Below are positions 45,817 to 54,568 of a DNA stretch of 64,000 bases, piece by piece. The notes under the pieces were generated by a model. That model worked only from the letters and a program-made list of their open reading frames with translations. It was not told the origin of the DNA and did not search any database. This stretch comes from Bacilliculturomica massiliensis (GTDB lineage Bacteria; Bacillota; Clostridia; Peptostreptococcales; Anaerovoracaceae): assembly GCF_900605495.1 (NCBI RefSeq), contig NZ_LR027603.1, positions 1,489,997 through 1,553,996 of the forward strand, in the 5' to 3' direction. How positions within the stretch are numbered: position 1 is the first letter of the stretch; each line of letters begins with the position of its first letter. The position numbers and the translations under genes are program-made.

Positions 45817-47250
45817 CTATCCGTCGCTTTCCGCGTTGAGAGAAAACCAGAACTCCACTCCGTCCGCCGTATTCCGCGCCCCATAGCTTCCGCCGTGGCT
45901 CCGTATGATCGTCTTCACTATATAGAGTCCCAGACCTACCCGGTGAGATTCCGTCTGCGTCCTTGCCTGATCCGCCCGGTAAAAGCTGTCCCAGATCCGT
46001 TCCAGATCTTTCTCACCCACAGGCTCCCCCTGATTGAACACGGAGAAATAGGCCTGACCGCCCCGGCGTTCAAGGAGGATGCGGACCTGACCGCCCTCCG
46101 CCGTGTGCGCCCGGGCGTTGACGATGTAATTGCGGATGGCCCGCTCCAGATACTTCTGATCGCCCAGGACCCGTATGCCGCCCTCGATGCTACGGGACAC
46201 GCACTGCTCCGACAGCAGCACCGCCGCTTTTTCCGTCACGGAATCCGCAAAGGCGGAGAAATCGAAGGGAACCGGCTCGATGCGGGACAGACCGTTTTCC
46301 AGAGCCGAAATATCCAGCAGCTGCATCACCATGTCGTTCAGCCGGTCCGCTTCCTCCATGATCGTGTCCAGATAATAATTCCGGTCGATGCCCGGAATGT
46401 CGCTTCTCAGGCTCTCGCTGTACATCATCAGCATGGAGAGCGGCGTCTTCATCTCGTGGGAGACATTGGCGATAAATTCCCGGCGCATCTGCTCGGCCTG
46501 CTGCTGATAATCCACTTTATCCTTCAGTTTCTCATTGGCTGAGGACAGATCTCCGATCATCCCTTCCAGCCGGTCCGCCATGGTGTTGATGCTGCGGGCC
46601 AGACTGCACAGCTCCGCTGCGGAGACCTGTTCATCCGCCTTGGTCCCGAAATTCAGCTCAGACACTTCCTGGGCCACCGCCTCGATATTTCTGATAGGCC
46701 GGGACAGTTTCCCGGCGAAGATCAGCACGCCCGCGCCGCCCAGCGCCATGACTCCCAGAGAAATGATGATATTTGTCTTCGTAAACAGCGCCACGCTGTC
46801 GTCGATGGCCTGCACCGATGTGGTCAGCGTCACGTACCGCGGTTCGCCCCGGTAACGGATGGTCCCCGTCATCACGATCATTTTTTCTTCGTCATTCCAG
46901 GGGGCGGAAAACACGGTCAGCGTCGGCTCCTCCGTGCGCACCTCCCGTTCCGGTCCCCTCTCGAAAGGAGGGTTCTGGTAGATCACCTCTCTGTCGGAGG
47001 CGATCAGCACGCGGATATTCTGCACATTCTGCGCTTCTGTGACGATCTCCCAGATCTTCTCTTCGTCGTCGGTGTAGTTCGCCTCCAGCGAATAGAACAG
47101 CTGTTCGATCTGCTTCTGTTTTTCATTGAGAAAAACAGACTTGGAGATGCCGAGATTGAAGATGACCTGGCACAGCATGGAGGCTGCGATCAGAACGAGG
47201 AAAAAAGCAGCCAGCTGCACTTTGATACTTTTATTCCGCCCGCGTCTCAT
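45817..47250 (-). CDS. Sensor histidine kinase
   Basis: A 477-aa membrane kinase. TM1 is at about 10-32 and TM2 at about 158-180, enclosing an extracytoplasmic sensor of about 125 residues. A HAMP segment, HisKA with the phosphoacceptor in FIANVSHEMKTPLSML, and HATPase_c (NYIVNARAHT, GLGLYIVKTIIRSHGG) follow. The N-box Asn-x4-Asn spacing is slightly unusual (NYIVNARAH). The ATG overlaps the regulator gene stop by four bases. The kinase lies 53 bases before the efflux adaptor, suggesting it controls that operon. Confidence 0.95.
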   Translation of the reverse strand: MRRGRNKSIKVQLAAFFLVLIAASMLCQVIFNLGISKSVFLNEKQKQIEQLFYSLEANYTDDEEKIWEIVTEAQNVQNIRVLIASDREVIYQNPPFERGPEREVRTEEPTLTVFSAPWNDEEKMIVMTGTIRYRGEPRYVTLTTSVQAIDDSVALFTKTNIIISLGVMALGGAGVLIFAGKLSRPIRNIEAVAQEVSELNFGTKADEQVSAAELCSLARSINTMADRLEGMIGDLSSANEKLKDKVDYQQQAEQMRREFIANVSHEMKTPLSMLMMYSESLRSDIPGIDRNYYLDTIMEEADRLNDMVMQLLDISALENGLSRIEPVPFDFSAFADSVTEKAAVLLSEQCVSRSIEGGIRVLGDQKYLERAIRNYIVNARAHTAEGGQVRILLERRGGQAYFSVFNQGEPVGEKDLERIWDSFYRADQARTQTESHRVGLGLYIVKTIIRSHGGSYGARNTADGVEFWFSLNAESDG

Positions 47251-48113
47251 CGGCTTTCCCCCTGATCTCCGCCGGCCATTTCGTCTCCGCTGGACTCTTT
47301 CTTTCCGCCGGCCATTTCGTCTCCGCTGGACCCTCTATTTCCGCCGTGATCCCCGTCTCCGCCGGACTCTCTATTTCCGCCGCGATCCCCATCTCCGCTG
47401 GACTCTCTATTTCCGCCGCGGTCTTCGTCCCTGCAGACGTCAAACTGATACCCCACCCGGTAGACCGTCTTCAGTGCGGACGCATAACTGCCCAGCTTGC
47501 TCCGCAGCTGTTTGATATGAGTGTCCACCGTTCTTGCGTCGCCGTCAAAATCATAGCCCCACACGTTGTCGAGAAGCTGCTCCCGCGTCACCGTCTGTCC
47601 CCCGTTGACCGCAAAATAAAACAGCAGATCAAACTCCCTTCTCGTCAGCGACAGGGGGCATCCCGACAGCGATACGGTCCGTCTCATGGTATTCAGCGAG
47701 AGCTCCCCTATGGTCAGCTGGCAGGCCGTCCCTTTTCCCAGGCGCTTCAGAAGCGTCTCAATGCGCAGAAGCAGTACGGACTGTGAGAAAGGCTTGACGA
47801 TGTAGTCGTCCGCTCCCGACTGAAACCCTTTTACCTGATCGTATTCCTCGCCTCTGGCCGTCAGCATGATGACCGGCACCAGAGACGTCTTCCGTATTTC
47901 CTGCAGTACGGAGATCCCGTCCCGCCCGGGCATCATGATGTCCAGCAGGATCAGATCGATCTCTCTATTGTGCCTGTAATATGTATCCAGCGCGGCTTCG
48001 CCGTCGCAGGCCACCAGTATATCGTAGCCCGCCGCCGTCAGAAAGTCGCGCAGGACCCGCGCGATCTTCACCTCATCGTCGGCGATCAGGATCGAAATTT
48101 TCTGTTCCCGCAT
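47247..48113 (-). CDS. OmpR-family response regulator with repetitive hydrophilic tail
   Basis: A 288-aa regulator: receiver domain with phosphoacceptor Asp58 (LILLDIMMPG) and Lys in IVKPFS, then an OmpR winged helix (about 130-225, SLTRREFDLLFYFAVNGGQTVTR, DARTVDTHIKQLRSKLG, YRVGYQF). Residues from about 228 to the end are five 12-residue Gly/Asp/Glu/Ser repeats (DRGGNRESSGDG-like), not a usual part of this family. AAGGAGG precedes the ATG. A dyad at 48140-48172 lies just upstream. Confidence 0.94.
   Translation of the reverse strand: MREQKISILIADDEVKIARVLRDFLTAAGYDILVACDGEAALDTYYRHNREIDLILLDIMMPGRDGISVLQEIRKTSLVPVIMLTARGEEYDQVKGFQSGADDYIVKPFSQSVLLLRIETLLKRLGKGTACQLTIGELSLNTMRRTVSLSGCPLSLTRREFDLLFYFAVNGGQTVTREQLLDNVWGYDFDGDARTVDTHIKQLRSKLGSYASALKTVYRVGYQFDVCRDEDRGGNRESSGDGDRGGNRESGGDGDHGGNRGSSGDEMAGGKKESSGDEMAGGDQGESR
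47262..47430 (-). repeat. 36-bp coding repeat in the response regulator tail
   Basis: About five 36-bp units keep the reading frame and encode 12-residue repeats. Units nearest the stop have diverged to MAGGKKESSGDE. The kinase start codon overlaps the end of this array region. Confidence 0.85.
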
Positions 48114-48139
48114 GTGTCCTTCCTCCTTTTGTTACCATA

Positions 48140-48172
48140 TTACCTCACAAATATGATGTAATTGTGAGGTAA
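48140..48172. promoter_or_regulatory. Inverted repeat upstream of the response regulator gene
   Basis: Perfect 11-bp arms TTACCTCACAA and TTGTGAGGTAA with an 11-bp spacer, 27 bases before the regulator start. It is a likely operator for a dimeric regulator, possibly autoregulatory; it has no U-run, so it is not a terminator. Confidence 0.6.
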
Positions 48173-48235
48173 TTTCCTTTTATCTTCCATTTCAAAAAAA
48201 CGTCACCAGACCAACAGATTCTTCACAGGATCATC

Positions 48236-48268
48236 AAAAAAGCGGAGGCGTCTCAACTTCGCCTCCGC
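48236..48268 (-). terminator. Terminator after nth
   Basis: On the minus strand GCGGAGGCG pairs with CGCCTCCGC around AAGTTGAGA, followed by TTTTTTGATG. Confidence 0.75.
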
Positions 48269-48301
48269 CGGCCGATCAGTATTCCGATCTTTCAGCCTCT
48301 C

Positions 48302-48940
48302 TTATTTCAGCCCATTGCGCTTACAGATTCCCAGAAGTCCGCACTCTCCGCACTTGGGGCTTCTGGCCGTGCACACCAGCCGTCCGTGCCAGATCAGCGC
48401 GTGGTGCATCCGGCTCCAGGTCTCCTCAGGAAGAACCTTCATCAGCGCCAGCTCAGTCTTCAGTACGTCCTTCTCCGCCGTCAGCCCCATGCGGTTGGCC
48501 AGACGGAACACGTGGGTGTCCACGGCGATGCGCTGACGGCCGAAGCCCACGGATAACACCACATTGGCCGTCTTCCGCCCCACCCCGGGCAGTTCCACCA
48601 GCTTATCGTAGTCCTCAGGGACCTCCCCGTCGTATTTTTCAACCAGCATCAGCGAAAGATTCCGCACGTTCTTCGCTTTGGTCTTGTACATCCCGATCCT
48701 GCGCAGATATCCCTGCAGTTCTTCCTCCGTCAGCTCCGCCATGGATCTGGCGTCGGGACATCTGGCGAAAAGCGCCGGCGTCACCTCGTTTACGCTTTTA
48801 TCCGTCGTCTGAGCCGAGAGCACCACCGCTACCAGCAGCTGAAAGATCGTGCCGAAGTGCAGTGCGCACTCCGCATCCGGATACATCTCCAGCATTTTCT
48901 CCCGGAGCTGCGCCGTTTCCGCTTTCTTCAATTTTGCCAT
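48302..48940 (-). CDS. nth: Endonuclease III
   Basis: Bifunctional DNA glycosylase/AP lyase for oxidised pyrimidines (212 aa). It shows the helix-hairpin-helix LPGVGRKTANVVLSVGFG with the catalytic Lys, the catalytic Asp in VDTHVFRLANRMG, and the C-terminal [4Fe-4S] site CX6CX2CX5C (CTARSPKCGECGLLGIC). I chose the ATG at 48940, preceded by GAGGAGAC; a 20-codon in-frame extension is not supported. It is monocistronic, with its own terminator. Confidence 0.97.
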   Translation of the reverse strand: MAKLKKAETAQLREKMLEMYPDAECALHFGTIFQLLVAVVLSAQTTDKSVNEVTPALFARCPDARSMAELTEEELQGYLRRIGMYKTKAKNVRNLSLMLVEKYDGEVPEDYDKLVELPGVGRKTANVVLSVGFGRQRIAVDTHVFRLANRMGLTAEKDVLKTELALMKVLPEETWSRMHHALIWHGRLVCTARSPKCGECGLLGICKRNGLK

Positions 48941-49064
48941 GTCTGTCTCCTCATCTCTCACCATATTTTCCGTTTCCGCTCCATGTGGATTTATAACCAT
49001 TCCTGGCCCCGGTAAACATACGAAACACGCTTAAAATTCAGAAAAATATTACTTTAACGTTTTT

Positions 49065-49144
49065 CCGACCGGCGGGTCGATTTTCTATTGACATATATAT
49101 TAGTATTTTGTACAATACATATGTTGATCCGACCGGCGGGTCGG
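49065..49144 (+). promoter_or_regulatory. Promoter and paired operators of the RND efflux operon
   Basis: TTGACA (49088-49093) and TACAAT (49111-49116) are 17 bp apart. The promoter is bracketed by two copies of a dyad: CCGACCGGCGGGTCGA at 49065-49080 and CCGACCGGCGGGTCGG at 49129-49144 (arms CCGACC/GGTCGG). A TetR-family gene ends the operon, so these are its probable binding sites, blocking the -35 side and the start region. Confidence 0.8.
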
Positions 49145-49235
49145 AAATGTTCATGATACCTGCATTCGATCGTCAAAAGCGCCGCTTTTTCGATCGAACA
49201 GCAATATTTACACACATATCAAGGGGGTTTATCGA

Positions 49236-50417
49236 ATGGCTAAAACAGAAACAGAAGTGAAAGAGACAAAAGAGAAACAGCCGGGAAATGGGAAGAGAAA
49301 GAAGATCCTTCTCATCGTTCTGGCTGTATTGATCCTTTTCGTGGGATTCCGCATCTTCTCCGCAAAGAGCGGAGGCGGTGATTCCGACATGGACGAAAAG
49401 ACGGCAGTCAACGTTCAGGTAGTCACGGCCCAGCGGGAAAACGTGGAGGTCCAGACGCCTCTCTCCGGCAAGATCGAACCGAAGGATCAGGTCTCCGTTC
49501 CTGCCATGATGCAGTCTGAGGTCAAGGCGGTCTACGTAGAGGTGGGCGACTACGTCAATGCAGGCGCCACGCTCTTTACGCAGGATACGGCTCAGATCCA
49601 GGGTTCTTACGATTCTGCGGCGGCTAATGTGAACATGGCCAAAGAAGCGCTGGCCAGCGCCAAGCTGAACTATGACCGCATGTCCCTGCTCTATCAGGAG
49701 GGCGCCACCTCTCAGCAGAACTACGACAGCGCCAAAACGCAGTACGCCACTGCTCAGCAGCAGCTGTCGGCGGCTCAGGCGGGGCTTTCCACAGCGGCGG
49801 AATCCCTGAAAAACGGCACCGCCACAGCGCCCATCAGCGGCTATGTGACGGAAGTCAACGTGACGCAGGGAGCTTATCCCAACGCCGCCCTGGCTGCGGT
49901 ATCCATCGCCAATACCAGCGATCTGGAGATCAAAACATCCGTATCCGAGTATCTGATCGGAAAGATCAGCGTGGGACAGAAGGTCAACGTTGTTGTGAAC
50001 TCCCTGTCCTCCGAGCCCTTTACGGCGACCATCACCAATATCGCCCCGGCTCCCTCTTCAGGAACGCTCACCTATCCTATCACGGTGAAGATCGACGACA
50101 GTCAGGCCAGCGTGGTAGCCGGTATGTTCGCCGAAGTGCAGATCGTTTCCGACAAGAGGGAAAATGTCATCGCCGTTCCCTCCGACGCTGTCCTCATCAA
50201 GGGCGGAGAGACGCAGGTGGTCGTGCTGGATAAAGAAAACAAGCCTTCCTATGTGCCTGTGGAGACCGGTCTGGACAACGGAGCCATCGTCGAGATCGTC
50301 AGCGGCCTGAAAGAAGGTCAGACAGTGGTCTGCGTAGGCCAGAACTATATTATAGAGGGTGAACCGGTAAACATTCTGAGCAATGCAGGCGATTCCGATA
50401 AGACAACTGATCAGTAA
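49236..50417 (+). CDS. RND efflux periplasmic-type adaptor subunit (HlyD/AcrA family)
   Basis: A 393-aa adaptor anchored by an N-terminal membrane helix (KKILLIVLAVLILFVGFRIF, about 24-43), with no lipobox visible. Lipoyl halves (MMQSEVKAVYVEVGDYVNAGATLF and ATAPISGYVTEVNVTQGAYP) flank an alpha-hairpin of about 65 residues, then beta-barrel and membrane-proximal domains. AAGGGGG precedes the ATG. It precedes the RND pump by 15 bases. There is no outer-membrane channel gene, as expected for a monoderm. Confidence 0.94.
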   Translation: MAKTETEVKETKEKQPGNGKRKKILLIVLAVLILFVGFRIFSAKSGGGDSDMDEKTAVNVQVVTAQRENVEVQTPLSGKIEPKDQVSVPAMMQSEVKAVYVEVGDYVNAGATLFTQDTAQIQGSYDSAAANVNMAKEALASAKLNYDRMSLLYQEGATSQQNYDSAKTQYATAQQQLSAAQAGLSTAAESLKNGTATAPISGYVTEVNVTQGAYPNAALAAVSIANTSDLEIKTSVSEYLIGKISVGQKVNVVVNSLSSEPFTATITNIAPAPSSGTLTYPITVKIDDSQASVVAGMFAEVQIVSDKRENVIAVPSDAVLIKGGETQVVVLDKENKPSYVPVETGLDNGAIVEIVSGLKEGQTVVCVGQNYIIEGEPVNILSNAGDSDKTTDQ

Positions 50418-50432
50418 AGGAGGGCCTGCCGT

Positions 50433-53400
50433 ATGAATTTATCACATTTGGCGGTAAAACGCCCTGTTACAACTATTATATGCCTGCTCATCGTACTGCT
50501 TTTGGGCGTCGTCTCCATCATGGGCCTGCCTCTCGACCTGTTTCCGGACATCGAGCTGCCCGTGGCGGCGGTCATCGTGACTTATCCCAACACCTCCCCT
50601 GAGGAAGTGGAATCCATGATAACCAAGCCCATCGAGCAGCAGCTGGCCACGGTAGAAGGTCTGGACTCATTGATGTCTATGTCGCTGGCCGGCAGTTCCA
50701 TCGTCATCGTTCAATTCGACATGGAAACAGATATGAACTTTGCAACGCTGGATATGCGTGAGAAGATCGCGCTTGTCCAGGGCTTTCTGCCCGATGGGGC
50801 CAACGATCCCATCGTGATGAAGATGAATCCCAACTCTATGCCCATCATGGCTGTGTATATCTCCGGCGAAATGTCGCTGGCGGATCTGTACACCATGGTG
50901 GACGACGAGATCGGAGCGAACTTTGAACGGATCAACGGCGTCGCTTCCACCACGGTAGTGGGCGGGATCGAAAAAGAAGTCGCCGTCACCTTCCAGCAGG
51001 AACGGCTGGCCGGCTACGGTCTCTCTCTGGGCACCATCAGCCAGATGCTTTCCTCTGAAAACATCAACCTGCCCAGCGGCACCGTTGACAAGGGAAACCA
51101 GGAGATCATCGTGCGGACCATGGGCGAATTCCAGTCGGTGGACGAGATCGCCCAGTATCCCCTGACGCTGCCCACCCGCGAGATCATCCATCTTCAGGAT
51201 ATCGCCACCATCAAGGAGCAGTTCCAGGATCAGGACTCCATCAGCCGTATCGACAAGGTTCCGTCCATCGCTATCGCCATCACGAAGCAGTCCGGGGCCA
51301 ACACCGTAAACGTGGCCGACGACGTGGATAAAACGCTGGAGTCCCTGCGGAATCAATATCCGGAACTCAGCTTTACCGTAGGTTTCGACCAGTCCGACTT
51401 TATCCGCAACGCGGTCTCCTCCGTGGCCAGTTCCGCCATACAGGGCGCCATACTGGCGGTCATCGTCATCTTCCTGTTCCTGCGGAACCTGAACTCGACG
51501 CTGATCATTGCCATTTCCATACCAACGTCGTTCCTGGCGACGTTCATCCTCATGAACGTCATGGGAATGTCGCTGAATATGATAACCCTCACCGGCCTGA
51601 CGCTGGGCGTGGGTATGCTGGTCGACAACTCCGTCGTAGTACTGGAAAACATATTCCGGATCAACCAGAAGCTCGGAGATCCGAAAGAAGCGGCCGTCAT
51701 GGGAAGCAAAGAGGTCTACATGGCCGTCATCGCTTCCACCCTGACCAGCGTGGTGGTCTATCTGCCCATCGCGCTGTCCGGCGGCATTTCCGGAGCCATG
51801 TTCAAAGACTTCTGCTTTACCATCGTCTTTGCGCTGGTCTCCTCTCTGGTAGTGTCCCTGACCGCCGTGCCCATGCTTTCTTCCCGCATCATGCAGAAGA
51901 GAGTCAATACAGATTATATCCGCGTGGGAAAAACGAGATACAAATACAAACTGGTCCCTAAATTCACCAAACTCATCAACTTCCTCACAGAGCGGTATGT
52001 AGTGGGCATCCGCTGGGCTCTGAAGAAGCGGAAAAAGACGTTGGTAGCCTGCGTGCTCATCTTCGCCCTCTCCATCTCTCTGGTGGGGATCGTCGGTATG
52101 GAGCTGATGCCGACTTCCGACGAAGGCAGCTTCTCCATCACCGCCGAGATGCCTTACGGCACCTCCCTTGAGGAAAAAGACAAGATCGCCACTCAGATGG
52201 AAGAATACATTATGACGATCCCGGAGCTGGAACACTGCACCGTTTCCATCTCCTCCACCAGTATGATGGGCGGGTCTTCCAACACGGCTGACCTTTCCGT
52301 CACTCTCGTGGATAAATCCAAGAGAGACAGAAGCACCCACGAGATCCTGAAAGAGACGAAAAAAGCGTTCAGTACCATCGCAGGAGCCGACATTACCTAT
52401 TCCGAAGGCTCCACTTCCTCCAGTATGATGGGAGGCAGCGACATGGATCTGACCCTGCGGGGACAGGAACTGGATGTTCTCAACGACATCGCAGACGACC
52501 TGACCGCTCAGATCATGCAGGTCAAGGGCGTGGTTGAGGTGAGCAGCAGCGTGGAAGAAGGAAACCCTGAGATCCAGATCCGCCTGAACCGCACTGTAGC
52601 CGCCAATTACGGCATCACAGCCTACCAGCTGGCCAACGGCCTGTCCGCCGCATTGACGGGCAGCACCTCCACAGAACTGAAAGTGGACGGAGACGAGATC
52701 GACATCAACCTGTCCCTGACGGACAATTACCACGCCACAGTGGAAAACATGAAACAGATCATGATCACCTCTTCCACCGGTCAGTCGGTGCCCGTGGGAC
52801 AGATCGCAGATATGACCTACGACAATTCGCCTTCCGTCATCAACCGCGACAATCAGGAGAGGATCATCACCCTGTCCCTGGATGTTGAAGGCCGCGACCT
52901 GGGTTCCGTTTCTCAGGACGTACTGAAACTTGCCAACAACTATCCTTACCCCGACGGCTATAACTACGACACCGGCGGACAGCAGGAACAGATGATGGAA
53001 GCCTTCGGCAGCCTGCTGCTGGCCCTGGTCGTATCCATCTGTCTGGTATACTTCCTGCTGGCGGCTCAATTTGAGTCCTTCGTCTATCCGTTCATCGTAA
53101 TGATGTCCATACCCTTCGCCATGTCGGGCGCGTTCCTCGCTCTGTTCATCACAGGCAAGAGACTGTCCCTGACGGCCTTCATCGGCCTGATCATGCTGAT
53201 CGGTATCGTAGTCAACAACGCGATCCTGCTCATCGAATTTATCACGCAGAACCGCGAGACCATGGAGAGAAACGAGGCTGTGGCGCTGGCCGGAAAGACC
53301 AGACTTCGTCCCATCCTCATGACTACCGTGACGACGGTGGTCGGTATGATCCCCATGGCTCTGGGGCTGGGCGACGGCGGAGAAATGCTCTCCCCCATGG

Positions 53401-53591
53401 CAGTGTCCATCATCGGCGGACTTTCCGCTTCCACGCTGGTCACGCTGATCCTCATCCCGGTCCTCTATACACTGGTGGACGACGTCACCACCAAGCGCGA
53501 TAAGAAGCGCCGCATCAAGAAGGCCGCCATTGAAGCGCTGGAAGAAAAATGGGCGGAACAGGATGCTGCACTGCAGGTGAAAGGAGAGTAG
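50433..53591 (+). CDS. RND-family efflux transporter
   Basis: A 1052-aa AcrB/MdtB-like proton-driven pump. It has 12 helices in two halves with two large extracytoplasmic loops. The N-terminal family motif (LPLDLFPDIELPVAAVIVTYPNTSPEEVE) and the helix-4 motif GMLVDNSVVVLENIFR are clear. In AcrB helix 4 has two adjacent Asp; here the second is Asn (about residue 397). Helix 10 has VVNNAILLIEF. Substrate is unknown. AAAGGAGGG precedes the ATG. Confidence 0.96.
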   Translation: MNLSHLAVKRPVTTIICLLIVLLLGVVSIMGLPLDLFPDIELPVAAVIVTYPNTSPEEVESMITKPIEQQLATVEGLDSLMSMSLAGSSIVIVQFDMETDMNFATLDMREKIALVQGFLPDGANDPIVMKMNPNSMPIMAVYISGEMSLADLYTMVDDEIGANFERINGVASTTVVGGIEKEVAVTFQQERLAGYGLSLGTISQMLSSENINLPSGTVDKGNQEIIVRTMGEFQSVDEIAQYPLTLPTREIIHLQDIATIKEQFQDQDSISRIDKVPSIAIAITKQSGANTVNVADDVDKTLESLRNQYPELSFTVGFDQSDFIRNAVSSVASSAIQGAILAVIVIFLFLRNLNSTLIIAISIPTSFLATFILMNVMGMSLNMITLTGLTLGVGMLVDNSVVVLENIFRINQKLGDPKEAAVMGSKEVYMAVIASTLTSVVVYLPIALSGGISGAMFKDFCFTIVFALVSSLVVSLTAVPMLSSRIMQKRVNTDYIRVGKTRYKYKLVPKFTKLINFLTERYVVGIRWALKKRKKTLVACVLIFALSISLVGIVGMELMPTSDEGSFSITAEMPYGTSLEEKDKIATQMEEYIMTIPELEHCTVSISSTSMMGGSSNTADLSVTLVDKSKRDRSTHEILKETKKAFSTIAGADITYSEGSTSSSMMGGSDMDLTLRGQELDVLNDIADDLTAQIMQVKGVVEVSSSVEEGNPEIQIRLNRTVAANYGITAYQLANGLSAALTGSTSTELKVDGDEIDINLSLTDNYHATVENMKQIMITSSTGQSVPVGQIADMTYDNSPSVINRDNQERIITLSLDVEGRDLGSVSQDVLKLANNYPYPDGYNYDTGGQQEQMMEAFGSLLLALVVSICLVYFLLAAQFESFVYPFIVMMSIPFAMSGAFLALFITGKRLSLTAFIGLIMLIGIVVNNAILLIEFITQNRETMERNEAVALAGKTRLRPILMTTVTTVVGMIPMALGLGDGGEMLSPMAVSIIGGLSASTLVTLILIPVLYTLVDDVTTKRDKKRRIKKAAIEALEEKWAEQDAALQVKGE

Positions 53592-53593
53592 CC

Positions 53594-54274
53594 ATGGCAA
53601 GATCAGAAAAACGCGAACGCATTTTGGAAGCCGCGTTTCACCTTTTTATGACCAAGGGACTCTCCGATACGAAAATGATCGATATCGCAGTGGAGGCCGG
53701 CGTTGGAAAAGGCACCATCTACGAGTATTTCAGCAGTAAGGATGAGCTCTTTGAGATCCTGTTTGAGCGCAAAGTGATCAGTCTCTATAAAGGACTGGAA
53801 GACGTACTGCGCACGCAGACCACAGCCAAAGGCAAGCTGACCGCTTACCTCTCCTTCGACACCGGTCTGGCGGAGAAACTGGACATCAGCCGGGAGGTTA
53901 TCTACAACCTCCTGCTGGAGTCCGCTCCCGGCAGGAACTGCTCCACACCGGCCAGAAAATGTATCCGGCAGCTGATGGATTATCGCTTTGCCACGCTGTA
54001 CGGCATCGTCTCCGAAGGCGTAAAAAACGGCGAATTTGCCTGCATGGACCCCCTGATGGCTACGACAGCCCTCATGGGAGCCATGGCCTTCTACACGAGC
54101 TTCAACTTGAACCTCTTTGAGGAGAGCTCTCTGGTCGACTACAAAGAATATCAGGAATATCGGGAAAGTACGGGAGGAAAATGGAAAATGGATGAGTTTT
54201 TCAATCTCATCCTGCGGGGCCTTTGCAAATCCGACGAATTGGGCAAATCCAGTGAATCCGACGAATGCGCCTAA
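53594..54274 (+). CDS. TetR-family transcriptional repressor of the RND operon
   Basis: A 226-aa regulator with the N-terminal HTH (RILEAAFHLFMTKGLSDTKMIDIAVEAGVGKGTIYEYFSSKDELFEILF) and a helical ligand-binding domain. The ATG at 53594 follows AAAGGAG, two bases after the pump stop, so it is cotranscribed with the operon it probably represses through the dyads at 49065 and 49129. A 15-codon in-frame extension inside the pump gene is not credible as a start. Confidence 0.94.
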   Translation: MARSEKRERILEAAFHLFMTKGLSDTKMIDIAVEAGVGKGTIYEYFSSKDELFEILFERKVISLYKGLEDVLRTQTTAKGKLTAYLSFDTGLAEKLDISREVIYNLLLESAPGRNCSTPARKCIRQLMDYRFATLYGIVSEGVKNGEFACMDPLMATTALMGAMAFYTSFNLNLFEESSLVDYKEYQEYRESTGGKWKMDEFFNLILRGLCKSDELGKSSESDECA

Positions 54275-54350
54275 CGGCTTCCCGTGTATCTCCTGCCGCG
54301 CCGCGCGATCTCCTGACCCAGGGTCTTCTGATCCGCGGTAAGAATTAACG

Positions 54351-54448
54351 AAAAAACAGGCGGGCCGCCTGAACCGCCCTCCCCCAACGTTAGACTTTGG
54401 TCTAACCTTTAAGGGTCGGCACAGTTCACTGCGTCCGCCTGTTTTTTT
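54351..54448. terminator. Long nested bidirectional terminator
   Basis: AAAAAACAGGCGG at the left pairs with CCGCCTGTTTTTTT at the right. Inside are TGAAC/GTTCA, CCGCCCT/AGGGTCGG (one bulge) and GTTAGAC/GTCTAAC with a TTTG loop. About 98 bases fold as one long hairpin between the convergent tetR and phosphorylase genes. The rest of 54275-54568 shows nothing else. Confidence 0.8.
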
Positions 54449-54568
54449 ATGACATAGGAAATATCAAGTAAGTTATCTTGTGAAAGTGAGCCTCCAAAGG
54501 CAAATCTGGCTCCAAAGGAAACTTTTTTTAGTATCTATCTTAATTCCTGTTGACTTCTGCCGCCAGTT

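Noticed and set aside
50667-53600. A 977-codon open frame opposite the RND pump gene
   Set aside because: Mirror of a strongly conserved gene, with no ribosome site and a composition typical of antisense frames.
54362-54430. Pseudoknotted riboswitch between tetR and the phosphorylase gene
   Set aside because: A GCCG/CGGC plus TGAAC/GTTCA crossing is possible, but a simple nested fold pairs more bases and ends in T/A runs, and neither flanking gene starts here.
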